Shown in pieces: positions 43,462 through 51,150 of a stretch of DNA of 64,000 nt. Source of the stretch: an uncultured Eubacteriales bacterium (GTDB taxonomy: Bacteria; Bacillota; Clostridia; Christensenellales; CAG-138); assembly GCA_900549955.1 (NCBI GenBank), contig URQH01000002.1:73954-137953 (forward strand), in the 5' to 3' direction. Below the pieces are notes generated by a model that was given only the letters and a program-made list of their open reading frames with translations, searched no databases and had not been told where the DNA came from. Position numbers and translations under genes: made by a program. Numbering within the stretch: position 1 is the stretch's first letter; the number at the start of each line of letters is the position of its first letter.

Positions 43462-43959
43462 TTAAACAAACAGATAATAATGCACGATATCGTGATATGT
43501 ACCAAGTTTATAGCCCACCTGCGGCAAGGTGCCGGCATATTGGAACCCGAAGCGTTCATGCATGCGTACGCTCGCCGCATTCTGCCCGGCTATCACGGAT
43601 ACGATCACATGCAGCTCCCCACAGCGGCGCGCCGCCGACAACAGCGCTTCCAGGAGCCGCGCGCCCACTCCGCGGCCACGGAACGCCGCATCCACATACA
43701 CGGACAACTCCGCCGTGGCGGCATAGGCGTCGTGCGGGCGGTAGGGCGACAGGCACGCATATCCCGCGACCATCCCGCCTGCTTCCGCCACAAGCAGCGG
43801 ATGTCGCGGCGTGCCATGCGCGCGAAACCATTCCAGCCGCTCCTGCACCGTACGCTCGCGCATATCAAACGTGGCGGCGCTTGCCCGCACCTCCGCGTTA
43901 TAGATCTCTGTCAGACGCGGCACGTCCGTCTCGCGCGCCTTGCGCACCAGAATGTCCAT
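43462..43959 (-). CDS. GNAT-family N-acetyltransferase (phosphinothricin acetyltransferase-like)
   Basis: A 165-residue acetyltransferase. The acetyl-CoA loop is FRGRGVGARLLEALL; the N-terminal block VRKARETDVPRLTEIYNAEV and ELSVYVDAAF match the PAT/MddA group that acetylates phosphinothricin or methionine sulfoximine. The native substrate is unknown. ATG 43959 has a GGGAGGGAG site. It lies 16 bases upstream of the malic enzyme gene and is probably co-transcribed with it. Confidence 0.85.
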   Translation of the reverse strand: MDILVRKARETDVPRLTEIYNAEVRASAATFDMRERTVQERLEWFRAHGTPRHPLLVAEAGGMVAGYACLSPYRPHDAYAATAELSVYVDAAFRGRGVGARLLEALLSAARRCGELHVIVSVIAGQNAASVRMHERFGFQYAGTLPQVGYKLGTYHDIVHYYLFV

Positions 43960-44062
43960 ATGCGCTCCCTCCCTTTCGGCCGCCATCGCTGCACATAGGC
44001 CATGCGTCACCGGTTTTCCTACAAAATTTGTCCACAAGGTACACATTTCCCACCGTCTGTGC

Positions 44063-44068
44063 TATACT
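44063..44068 (+). promoter_or_regulatory. Extended -10 element before the nucleoside phosphorylase gene
   Basis: TATACT preceded by TGTGC, that is an extended -10, about 40 bases before the ATG. The -35 region (TACACA) is poor. Confidence 0.45.
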
Positions 44069-44109
44069 GTCCATATGCACATCAAACGCCATTTCGGAGG
44101 TCTGTACCC

Positions 44110-44865
44110 ATGAAGTTTGCCATCATCGGCGGCACCAACATCGAAACGCTCCCCATCCCATACCACGAGCAGGCCGTATCCACGCCCTATGGCGACGTCG
44201 TCGTATTCCGCGCCACACTGGATGGGCATGAGTTCATCTTTCTGTCGCGCCACGGCGTGCTCTACAGCTTTGACCCCGGCCAGATCAACTACCGCGCAAA
44301 CATCTACGCGCTGCACAGTCTTGGCGTGACAAATGTCATCGGCATTACCTCCGTCGGCACGTGCGACTATACGCACAAGCTCGGCAGTCTCTGCCTGCTG
44401 GCCGACTTCATCGACTTTACCAAGACGCGCTCCGCTTCTTTTGAGCGGGAACACCGGCTCACGCTGCACACGGGCATGGAACAGGTCTTTTCCACCACGC
44501 TCAACGATACGCTGGAGGCGCTGATCCTCGAGCGCGGCATTCCCTACGCAGGACGCGTGACATACGCCGCAACCGAAGGCCCCCGGTTTGAAACGGCCGC
44601 GGAAGTGCGCGTGCTCCGTATGCTCGGCGCGCAGGTCATCGGCATGACCATCGTGCCGGAAGCGCCGCTTGCCCGCGACCTCGACATGCGCTATGCCGCC
44701 ATTGGCATCATCGCCAACTACGGCACCGGCATGACCGGTGAGGTGACGGATTGCGGCATCGACGGCGTGATGGCCGCACACCGGGACGAGGTCTTTGGCC
44801 TGTGTTTCGACCTGATCCGGCGGCTTGGCACCACCAACTGGAGCGGCCAGCATTCCGCCGGCTGA
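44110..44865 (+). CDS. Purine nucleoside phosphorylase of the MTAP family
   Basis: A 251-residue trimeric-type phosphorylase that splits a (methylthio)nucleoside with phosphate. Motifs: FAIIGGTNIE for phosphate binding, FLSRHGVLYSFDPGQINYRAN, and ATEGPRFETAAEVR. The purine-site segment reads IIANYGTGMTGEVTD, with Asn where adenine-specific MTAP has Asp, so a 6-oxopurine such as methylthioinosine or inosine is more likely; this is inference. ATG 44110 follows GGAGG. A single gene on plus. Confidence 0.87.
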   Translation: MKFAIIGGTNIETLPIPYHEQAVSTPYGDVVVFRATLDGHEFIFLSRHGVLYSFDPGQINYRANIYALHSLGVTNVIGITSVGTCDYTHKLGSLCLLADFIDFTKTRSASFEREHRLTLHTGMEQVFSTTLNDTLEALILERGIPYAGRVTYAATEGPRFETAAEVRVLRMLGAQVIGMTIVPEAPLARDLDMRYAAIGIIANYGTGMTGEVTDCGIDGVMAAHRDEVFGLCFDLIRRLGTTNWSGQHSAG

Positions 44866-44897
44866 TCCCTGCCGGCCGCACAGCCCATGGCAAGCCA

Positions 44898-44934
44898 AAG
44901 TAAAACGGACAGGATGTGCATCATCCCGTCCGTT
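44898..44934 (-). terminator. Terminator of the tRNA operon
   Basis: A twelve base pair stem (arms 44904-44915 and 44923-44934, one G-U) is followed on minus by TTTTACTTT. It lies six bases after the last tRNA. Confidence 0.8.
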
Positions 44935-44939
44935 GTTCT

Positions 44940-45015
44940 TGGTACACCCTCAGGGGCTCGAACCCTGGACACCCTGATTAAGAGTCAGGTGCTCTACCAG
45001 CTGAGCTAAGGGTGC
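44940..45015 (-). tRNA. tRNA-Lys (anticodon CTT)
   Basis: Cloverleaf folds with anticodon loop CTCTTAA and T-arm GGTTCGAGCC. CCA is encoded. The acceptor closes with a G-U pair. Last of eight tRNAs in the cluster. Confidence 0.93.
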
Positions 45016-45098
45016 ATATGCCGTCCGGCAGGACTCGTCCCACCCGTCGGTCTCCGGCCGGTCAAACCGGCCCGGCAAGGCCCGTGCGGCAAAGTGGT

Positions 45099-45172
45099 TG
45101 GAGCAGGTAACGGGACTCGAACCCGTGATCTCAGCTTGGAAGGCTAATGTGTTACCACTACACTATACCTGC
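45099..45172 (-). tRNA. tRNA-Gly (anticodon TCC)
   Basis: Acceptor GCAGGTA/TACCTGC, anticodon loop CTTCCAA, encoded CCA. Confidence 0.94.
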
Positions 45173-45179
45173 AAACCGT

Positions 45180-45255
45180 TGGAGCGGGAGACGGGGCTCG
45201 AACCCGCCACCTCAGCCTTGGCAAGGCTGCGCTCTACCAAATGAGCTACTCCCGC
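45180..45255 (-). tRNA. tRNA-Gly (anticodon GCC)
   Basis: Acceptor GCGGGAG/CTCCCGC, anticodon loop TTGCCAA, encoded CCA. Seven bases separate it from tRNA-Gly(TCC). Confidence 0.94.
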
Positions 45256-45288
45256 ATTGGCTGCAACCGTTTCACACAAGCAAAAAAC

Positions 45289-45373
45289 TGGTGCGGGCGA
45301 AGAGACTTGAACTCATACGCCTGCCGGCACCAGAACCTAAATCTGGCGCGTCTGCCAATTCCGCCACGCCCGC
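45289..45373 (-). tRNA. tRNA-Leu (anticodon TAG)
   Basis: An 85-base class II tRNA with long variable arm; anticodon stem CCAGA/TCTGG, loop TTTAGGT, acceptor GCGGGCG/CGCCCGC, encoded CCA. Confidence 0.94.
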
Positions 45374-45392
45374 ACGCCGGTGAAAGCAACGT

Positions 45393-45468
45393 TGGTGACC
45401 CGTCGGAGATTCGAACTCCGGACACCTTGATTAAAAGTCAAGTGCTCTACCGACTGAGCTAACGGGTC
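45393..45468 (-). tRNA. tRNA-Lys (anticodon TTT)
   Basis: Anticodon loop CTTTTAA between CTTGA/TCAAG; acceptor starts GACCCGT; encoded CCA. Confidence 0.94.
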
Positions 45469-45472
45469 AGAA

Positions 45473-45548
45473 TGGCTGGGGTGGCAGGATTTGAACCTAC
45501 GAATGACGGAGTCAAAGTCCGTTGCCTTAGCCGCTTGGCTACACCCCA
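45473..45548 (-). tRNA. tRNA-Gln (anticodon TTG)
   Basis: Acceptor TGGGGTG/CACCCCA with discriminator G, anticodon loop CTTTGAC, encoded CCA. Confidence 0.93.
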
Positions 45549-45567
45549 ACGGTGCGGAAAGCAAAAA

Positions 45568-45645
45568 TGGGGTGAGTAGTGGGACTCGAACCCACGACCT
45601 CCTGGGCCACAACCAGGCACTCTAACCAACTGAGCTATACCCACC
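45568..45645 (-). tRNA. tRNA-His (anticodon GTG)
   Basis: Anticodon loop TTGTGGC; the extra 5' G (position 45645) pairs with C73, typical of tRNA-His; encoded CCA. It is a substrate for queuosine made by the queA/tgt genes upstream. Confidence 0.92.
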
Positions 45646-45733
45646 ATGCTCCCCAAATCGGAAGAACGGACGAACTCCACCGAATCCAGCTTGCCCGGCA
45701 CCCCGTAGGCCGCCCTCAGAGGTGCCGTGCATT

Positions 45734-45810
45734 TGGCGCGCCCGCAGGGATTCGAACCCGGGACCTACGGCTTAGAAGGCCGTTGCTCTATCCTGCTGAG
45801 CTACAGGCGC
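45734..45810 (-). tRNA. tRNA-Arg (anticodon TCT)
   Basis: Acceptor GCGCCTG/CGGGCGC with one wobble pair, anticodon loop CTTCTAA, encoded CCA. First tRNA after the promoter. Confidence 0.93.
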
Positions 45811-45833
45811 AGGTCAGAGAGTTCCGAAAAGTA

Positions 45834-45862
45834 ATTATAAGGGGATTGACGCTTTCTGTCAA
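45834..45862 (-). promoter_or_regulatory. Perfect consensus promoter of the tRNA operon
   Basis: On minus, TTGACA (45857-45862), a 17-base spacer and TATAAT (45834-45839), matching the sigma-A consensus at all twelve positions. The start point would be about 17 bases before tRNA-Arg. Confidence 0.88.
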
Positions 45863-45878
45863 TGGCCAACGGCAAAGT

Positions 45879-46379
45879 TTATGCTCTGCCGCAACACTTT
45901 TTGTATTTTTTGCCGCTCCCACAGGGACACGGGTCGTTACGGCCCACGGTTTTTTCCTTGACAAACACCTGCGCAGAACGGTATTCCTTCGTGATCTCAT
46001 GGCGGCGCTGCGCACTCAGGCGTTCCTCCCATTCCGGCAACCCGTATAACCAGCTCGCCTTGGCCGCGAGCATGTTGTAATACAGCTTTTCGAGGTCGAT
46101 CTCCAGGTGCAGCACCATCTCCGGCTCAAGCGTTTCCAGCTCCAGCGGTTCGGTCAAGCTCGTGTTGATACCGTCCAGAAATCCGCAGAACACCACCGGT
46201 TCCATGGAAAAGGACGCCGCCAGCTCCTCGAGCGTCCCGTCATAGACGAGCTGGCCGGATGCAAGGATTTTCCTGTAATTCTCCGTCTCCGCGGCAAAAT
46301 AGCGATCCCAGTATTCCTGCTGCGCCGCATCCGGGCGCGGCTGCTCGCACAGCGCGAGCCAATCTGCATACAGTCCCAT
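45879..46379 (-). CDS. SEC-C zinc-motif protein of unknown function
   Basis: A 166-residue soluble protein. The C-terminus GRNDPCPCGSGKKYKKCCG is the SEC-C motif, a zinc-binding ending shared with SecA. The N-terminal part is helical and acidic and has no recognised domain. SEC-C proteins associate with ribosomes or nucleic acid in some cases; no role can be assigned. It ends 17 bases before the tRNA promoter on the same strand. Confidence 0.8.
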   Translation of the reverse strand: MGLYADWLALCEQPRPDAAQQEYWDRYFAAETENYRKILASGQLVYDGTLEELAASFSMEPVVFCGFLDGINTSLTEPLELETLEPEMVLHLEIDLEKLYYNMLAAKASWLYGLPEWEERLSAQRRHEITKEYRSAQVFVKEKTVGRNDPCPCGSGKKYKKCCGRA

Positions 46380-46413
46380 CGTTTTCCTCCCATTCGTTTA
46401 CCAGCTACATAAT

Positions 46414-46890
46414 TTAGCACATTTCCCCGCAGGATGCAACCGTTTTGGCAAGATCGTGATTCCACAACAGCCGCGCGCCCTCTCCCGTGTCGGTATAGTA
46501 CCGCGGGCGGAACCCGTTCTGCTCAAACCCCATCTGCCGGTACAGCGCCTGCGCGGGCGCGTTCGTCTCCCGCACCTCCAGCGTCATGCTCGTTGCGCCC
46601 CGGTTCAGCGCCCGTCGCATGAGCGCCAGCAGCAGCGCACGGGCATAGCCCCTGCGACGGCACTCCGGTAGCACGGCGATATTGGTCACGTGCGCCTCGT
46701 CGCAAACCACCCACATGCCGCCATAGCCCACGACGCGCCCCTCCTGCTCCAGCACAAGATACACGGCCACGTCGTTCTTCAATTCGCCCAGCAGCGACAG
46801 TTTGGACCATGGCGTGCGAAAACACACGCACTCAATCTCGTGCACACGCCCGACATCGGCCTTGTGCATGTCGCGTATGGCCGCGCTCAT
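46414..46890 (-). CDS. rimI: Ribosomal protein S18-alanine N-acetyltransferase RimI-like
   Basis: A 158-residue GNAT enzyme (IECVCFRTPWSKLSLLGEL, VLPECRRRGYARALLLAL, LEVRETNAPAQALYRQMGF), the RimI pattern. RimI acetylates the N-terminus of S18 in E. coli. It is co-encoded with tsaB and tsaE in many bacteria, as here; its ATG overlaps the tsaB stop by four bases. Confidence 0.9.
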   Translation of the reverse strand: MSAAIRDMHKADVGRVHEIECVCFRTPWSKLSLLGELKNDVAVYLVLEQEGRVVGYGGMWVVCDEAHVTNIAVLPECRRRGYARALLLALMRRALNRGATSMTLEVRETNAPAQALYRQMGFEQNGFRPRYYTDTGEGARLLWNHDLAKTVASCGEMC

Positions 46891-47501
46891 CGCCTGCCCT
46901 CCGCCAGCCGCTCCGCCTGCGACGGCCTGAGGTACAGCGGCCGCACCTCCTGCTGCGCGGTCGCGAGCAGCGTCATGGCCGCAAGCCCAACGGACGCAGC
47001 GTCCGGCCAGACGGGCGGTTCGCACAGGCCCGGCACGTCGCCCACAAGCCGGGCGCCCGCCAGCCCCGCGCCGTACGCCTCCAGCGACACCGCCTGCGGC
47101 GCTTCCACGCACCTGCCGGCCGCATACCGGGCCGCATACGCATTGCCGTTGCGCGCGTCGATCAGCGCGCACACCGGCTCCGGGGACGGCAGGCAGCGTT
47201 GGTACAGCGCCCGCAACGCGTCCACCCCGACGACCGGTTTGTGACACGCAAACGCAAACGCATTGGCCATGCACACGCCGATGCGCACGCCGGTAAACGA
47301 ACCCGGACCCACGTCTACGGCAAACACATCCACGGCGTCCAGCGGCAGGGCGCACTGCCTTAGCAGCAGCCTGACGGCCGGCAATACCGTTTCCGCGTGT
47401 TTGTGCGCCGGGTCGCAGGCATGCCCGGCGCACACCACGCCGTCGCGCAGCAGCGCGACCGACGCGGCCTTGGCCGTCGTCTCCAGAGCAAGCAGGATCA
47501 T
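46887..47501 (-). CDS. tsaB: tRNA threonylcarbamoyladenosine protein TsaB
   Basis: A 204-residue ASKHA-fold protein that binds TsaD and TsaE to make t6A37 in ANN-decoding tRNAs. N-terminal ILALETTAKAASVAL and VDVGPGSFTGVRIGV are diagnostic. It overlaps both neighbours by four bases (ATGA). The catalytic partner TsaD is not in the window. Confidence 0.94.
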   Translation of the reverse strand: MILLALETTAKAASVALLRDGVVCAGHACDPAHKHAETVLPAVRLLLRQCALPLDAVDVFAVDVGPGSFTGVRIGVCMANAFAFACHKPVVGVDALRALYQRCLPSPEPVCALIDARNGNAYAARYAAGRCVEAPQAVSLEAYGAGLAGARLVGDVPGLCEPPVWPDAASVGLAAMTLLATAQQEVRPLYLRPSQAERLAEGRR

Positions 47502-47950
47502 AGCCGTTCCAGCACCTCCTCATAGGCAGCGCCAAGCGCACAGAGCGACACGTGCCGCGGCGCATCGCCATCTCCTTCGATCGTCAGCTCCAGCCGGGCC
47601 GGCGGCAGCGCTTCCTGCACCAGTTCGGCCCACTCCATCAGGATGACGGCGTCCTGCGCCAGATAGTCGTCAAACCCGATGGCATACAATTCGTCCGCAT
47701 CGGCAAGGCGATAGGCGTCAAAGTGCAGCAGGCGAGGCTGCGTATCGTATTCCTGCACGATGGTAAACGTTGGGCTCGTGACGTCCGTCGCGCCCAGCGC
47801 GGCGCCCACGCCCCGTACCAGCACCGTCTTGCCGGCGCCAAGGTCTCCGTGCAGCGCCACAAACGCGCCCGGAAACAGCGCGCGTCCCAGGCGCCCGCCA
47901 AGCGCCAGCATGTCCGCCTCGCTTGCACAGACCAGTTCCCGCCGTTTCAC
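47498..47950 (-). CDS. tsaE: tRNA threonylcarbamoyladenosine ATPase TsaE
   Basis: A 150-residue P-loop ATPase of the t6A complex. Walker A is LHGDLGAGKTVLVRG; other blocks are VTSPTFTIVQEY and LLHFDAYRLADADEL. The start is a GTG at 47950 that overlaps the tgt stop (GTGA); this gives the family N-terminus. Longer readings have no ribosome site. Confidence 0.94.
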   Translation of the reverse strand: MKRRELVCASEADMLALGGRLGRALFPGAFVALHGDLGAGKTVLVRGVGAALGATDVTSPTFTIVQEYDTQPRLLHFDAYRLADADELYAIGFDDYLAQDAVILMEWAELVQEALPPARLELTIEGDGDAPRHVSLCALGAAYEEVLERL

Positions 47951-49101
47951 TGGGTATAGATGCCTCCCTCCAGCAGTTCGCGCGCAAAGTCGCCAAAGCG
48001 GTCTTCGCGAATGGCCTGCCGCACGTCCTCCATCAGGCGCAGGGAAAAGCGCAGGTTGTGAATCGTCACCAGCTGCGCCGCAAGGATCTCCTCGGCCTTC
48101 AGCAGGTGCCGGATATAGGCGCGCGTAAAGCCGGTGCGGCACGTATAACAGTCGCACCCCTCTTCAATCGGCGTGAAGTCGCGCGCATACGCGGCGTTGC
48201 GCAGCACGCGGCGGCCGGTGCGCGTCAACGCCAGCCCGTTTCGGGCACTCCGGGTCTGCAACACACAGTCGAACATATCCACGCCGCGCAGCACGCCCTC
48301 CAGCAGGCAGTCCGGACTGCCGACGCCCATCAGATAGCGCGGCTTGTCCTCCGGCAGATACGGCATCAGCTCTTCGAGCATCTCATACATCACGTGCTTG
48401 GGCTCGCCGACGCTCAGGCCGCCAATGCCATAGCCCGTAAAATCCATGGCAGCGAGCGTCCTGGCGCTCTCAATGCGCAGGTCGCGGTACATGCCGCCCT
48501 GCACGATGCCGAACAGCGCCTGATCCGGCCGCACATGCGCCTCCCGGCACCGCTCGGCCCAGCGATGGGTGCGGTTCATGGCGCGCAGCGTGTAGGCGTG
48601 GTCGCTCGGGAACGGCGCGCACTCGTCAAAGCACATGGCGATATCCGCGCCCAGCGCCTGCTCGATCTCCATGGCCTTTTCCGGCGTGAAAAAATGCCTG
48701 CTGCCGTCGATGTGCGAGCGGAACTCGACCCCGTCCTCGCGGATGTCGTTCATCTTGGCCAGGCTGAACACCTGAAACCCGCCGCTGTCAGTCAGGATAG
48801 GCCTGTCCCAGCGCATAAACGTGTGCAGGCCGCCCGCCTCCTCCACAAGCCGGTGGCCGGGCCGCATATAGAGATGGTATGTATTGGCGAGGATGATATT
48901 GGCCCGCACATCCAGCAGGTCGCGCGGGGTCATGGCCTTGACGGTCGCCTGCGTGCCCACGGGCATATAACACGGGGTCTCGATCACCCCGTGCGGCGTG
49001 TGCAGCAGTCCGAGCCGCGCGCCGGTCTGCCGGCAGGTCTTGAGCAGTTCAAAGCGGAACGGCGGCGCGCCCGCTTCCTTTGCCATCGGTCTTTCTTCCA
49101 T
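47947..49101 (-). CDS. tgt: tRNA-guanine transglycosylase
   Basis: A 384-residue TIM-barrel enzyme that exchanges guanine-34 for preQ1 in tRNAs with GUN anticodons (His, Tyr, Asn, Asp). Motifs: nucleophile region ILTDSGGFQVFSL and zinc site CDCYTCRTGFTRAYIRHL. ATG 49101 has GGGGAGAG upstream. It follows queA, the next enzyme of the pathway, by 12 bases. Confidence 0.97.
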   Translation of the reverse strand: MEERPMAKEAGAPPFRFELLKTCRQTGARLGLLHTPHGVIETPCYMPVGTQATVKAMTPRDLLDVRANIILANTYHLYMRPGHRLVEEAGGLHTFMRWDRPILTDSGGFQVFSLAKMNDIREDGVEFRSHIDGSRHFFTPEKAMEIEQALGADIAMCFDECAPFPSDHAYTLRAMNRTHRWAERCREAHVRPDQALFGIVQGGMYRDLRIESARTLAAMDFTGYGIGGLSVGEPKHVMYEMLEELMPYLPEDKPRYLMGVGSPDCLLEGVLRGVDMFDCVLQTRSARNGLALTRTGRRVLRNAAYARDFTPIEEGCDCYTCRTGFTRAYIRHLLKAEEILAAQLVTIHNLRFSLRLMEDVRQAIREDRFGDFARELLEGGIYTQ

Positions 49102-49113
49102 TGTTCTCTCCCC

Positions 49114-50139
49114 TCACTCGATCAGCATGGCATCGCCAAAGCTGAAAAACCGGTACCGCTGCTGCACGGCGTGCCTGTACACGCGCAGCATTTCCTCCCG
49201 GCCCGCAAAGGCCGATACGAGCATGAGCAGCGTCGATTCCGGCAAATGAAAGTTCGTGATCAGCGCATCCACCGCACGGAACGCATAACCCGGCGTGATG
49301 AAGATGCTCGTCTGCCCGGCAAACGGCTGCACAAGCCCATCGGGCGTCGCCGCGCTTTCCAGCGTGCGCACGGAAGTCGTCCCCACCGCGACAACGCGGC
49401 CGCCGGCCGCCCGCGCCTCGTTGATTGCGCGCGCCGCCTCCGCCGTCACCTCGCAGTATTCCGCGTGCATGTGATGGTCCTCCACCCGCTCGGCCGAAAC
49501 CGGCCGGAACGTGCCGAGCCCCACGTGCAACAGCACGTCCACAATGCGCACGCCCTGCGCGCGCAGCCGGTCGAGCAGCGCCTGCGTAAAGTGCAGGCCG
49601 GCCGTCGGCGCCGCAGCGGAACCGCGCTCGCGCGCATACACGGTCTGATAGCGCTCCGGATCCTCCAGCCGCTCCGTGATATACGGCGGCAGCGGCGTCT
49701 GTCCCACGCGGTCGAGGACCTCCTCCAAAATGCCGTCGTACAGCAGCTCCACCAGCTTGCCGCCCTCCGCGCCGGTATCGCCCAGCACCCGCACGCGCAG
49801 TCCGTCGCCCACGCGGTATTCCTGCCCGGGCCGCGCGCGGCGCGCCGGCTTGGCCAGGCACTCCCACCGGTCGCCCTCCGCGCGGCGCAGCAGCAAAAAC
49901 TCCATGTGCCCGCCCGTGTCCTCCCGCACGCCGATCAGGCGCGCCGGTATGACGCGCGTGGTGTTGCGCACAAGCACGTCCCCAGGATGGAGATGCGACG
50001 CGACGTCGGAAAACACGCCGTCGGTGATCGACCGCGTGTTTCGATCGTACAGCAGCAGCCGCGAGGCGGACCGGTCCGCCGGCGGCGTCTGCGCAATCAA
50101 CTCCTGTGGCAACTCGTAGTAAAAATCGCTGGTGTTCAA
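49114..50139 (-). CDS. queA: S-adenosylmethionine:tRNA ribosyltransferase-isomerase
   Basis: A 341-residue enzyme that converts preQ1 in tRNA to epoxyqueuosine. Motifs: TSDFYYELPQELIAQTP, TAGLHFTQALL and LITNFHLPESTLLMLVSAF. The start is a TTG at 50139 with GGAG ten bases upstream, giving the normal N-terminus. First gene of queA-tgt-tsaE-tsaB-rimI, which has its own promoter. Confidence 0.96.
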   Translation of the reverse strand: MNTSDFYYELPQELIAQTPPADRSASRLLLYDRNTRSITDGVFSDVASHLHPGDVLVRNTTRVIPARLIGVREDTGGHMEFLLLRRAEGDRWECLAKPARRARPGQEYRVGDGLRVRVLGDTGAEGGKLVELLYDGILEEVLDRVGQTPLPPYITERLEDPERYQTVYARERGSAAAPTAGLHFTQALLDRLRAQGVRIVDVLLHVGLGTFRPVSAERVEDHHMHAEYCEVTAEAARAINEARAAGGRVVAVGTTSVRTLESAATPDGLVQPFAGQTSIFITPGYAFRAVDALITNFHLPESTLLMLVSAFAGREEMLRVYRHAVQQRYRFFSFGDAMLIE

Positions 50140-50205
50140 TCGATCAACACTCCATGTAAAATACGCGGCGCCCACGCCCGCCAGGCGCGCGTGGGCACGA
50201 CATGT

Positions 50206-50234
50206 ATTATAGTGGAGCGCGGCAGATTTCGCAA
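50206..50234 (-). promoter_or_regulatory. Sigma-A promoter of the queA operon
   Basis: On minus, TTGCGA (50229-50234), a 17-base spacer and perfect TATAAT (50206-50211). The leader of about 60 bases contains a GC-rich hairpin (CCCACGC...GCGTGGG, 50171-50195). Confidence 0.7.
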
Positions 50235-50236
50235 GC

Positions 50237-51043
50237 CTATATCAGTTTCTGCCGTCCTTTCGCATCAATCGTCGTGTTGCCCTCCAGCAGCAGCTCGTCG
50301 ATCGTCACAAACTCGTATCTCTCCGCCTGCGCCTTCTCGATGAGCGTGGGCAGATAGTCCTCGATCATATGCCCGTTGTTATGGCACAAAATGATGCTTC
50401 CCGGCTCCAGGCTACCCATGACGGCATCCACAATCGCCTCGGCACTGCGCTCTTTTTTCCAGTCGATGGTGTCGACCTGCCACTGGATGGCTTCATAGCC
50501 AAGCTCGCGCGCGGCGTTGATGACCGTGTCGTTATACTCGCCAAACGGCGCGCGGAACTTTGTGCTGCGCTTGCCGGTCAGCGCCTCGACCTTGTCGTCC
50601 AGTTTTGTAATCTCCTCCTGCACCTGCTGCGTCGTGAGCTTGTTCATGTGCGGATGCGTCAGGCTGAGGTTGCCGATTTCGTGTCCCGCTTCGGCGATCG
50701 CCTTCAGCTGGTCCGGATAGGCGTCCACCCACTGGCCGCTCACAAAGAACGTCGCCTTGACGTCGTGCTTTTCAAGCGTTTCCAAAATGGCGGCCGTCTT
50801 GTCGTCCTTCCAGGCCGCGTTGATCGTCAACGCAATCCGGTTGTCCGGCCGCTCCACGCTGTAGACGGGCAGCTCCCTGTTCTTTCCAGGCAGCACGTTG
50901 AGCTGGTATTCTTCCACCTGCGCACCCGCCATCGTCGGCGTGGCGTCGCCCGGCAGGCAGAGAATGAGCACGATCACGGCGGCAAGCAGCAGCGCCAGCC
51001 CGGCAAAGATCAACGACCTCTTTTTAATGACAACAATCCGCAC
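50237..51043 (-). CDS. PdaB-like polysaccharide deacetylase-fold protein, metal site degenerate
   Basis: A 268-residue membrane-anchored protein (segment about 11-30) with a CE4 NodB fold, closest in layout to sporulation protein PdaB, which deacetylates spore peptidoglycan. Two of three metal ligands appear changed: the motif-1 Asp (LTFD) is Asn75 in LTINAAW, and the first His of HSxxH is Leu126 in GNLSLTHPH. His130, RAPFGEYN, VDTIDW and LCHN are kept. It may be inactive or structural. The start is a GTG at 51043 after GGGGG; longer readings are possible. Confidence 0.82.
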   Translation of the reverse strand: MRIVVIKKRSLIFAGLALLLAAVIVLILCLPGDATPTMAGAQVEEYQLNVLPGKNRELPVYSVERPDNRIALTINAAWKDDKTAAILETLEKHDVKATFFVSGQWVDAYPDQLKAIAEAGHEIGNLSLTHPHMNKLTTQQVQEEITKLDDKVEALTGKRSTKFRAPFGEYNDTVINAARELGYEAIQWQVDTIDWKKERSAEAIVDAVMGSLEPGSIILCHNNGHMIEDYLPTLIEKAQAERYEFVTIDELLLEGNTTIDAKGRQKLI

Positions 51044-51095
51044 CCCATCAACCCCCAAATTGTTAAGCTGTTGTACTTTATGCGACACAAGTCCC

Positions 51096-51133
51096 AAAAA
51101 TCACAGGAAGGCTGCGCATTTGCGCAGCCTTCC
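51096..51133 (-). terminator. Intrinsic terminator after rpoD
   Basis: A thirteen base pair perfect stem (GGAAGGCTGCGCA and complement) is followed on minus by TGTGATTTTT. Confidence 0.85.
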
Positions 51134-51150
51134 CGCGTCAGGTTGTCCCA

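Noticed and set aside
45579..46049. Open frame beginning MGLEPTTSWATTRHSNQ on plus, and other frames across 45147-45701
   Set aside because: These read antisense through tRNA genes. Such GLEPTT-type peptides are a well-known artefact of tRNA sequence.
47923..50343. An 806-codon open frame opposite tgt and queA
   Set aside because: Antisense shadow in high-GC sequence; composition is unlike a real protein.
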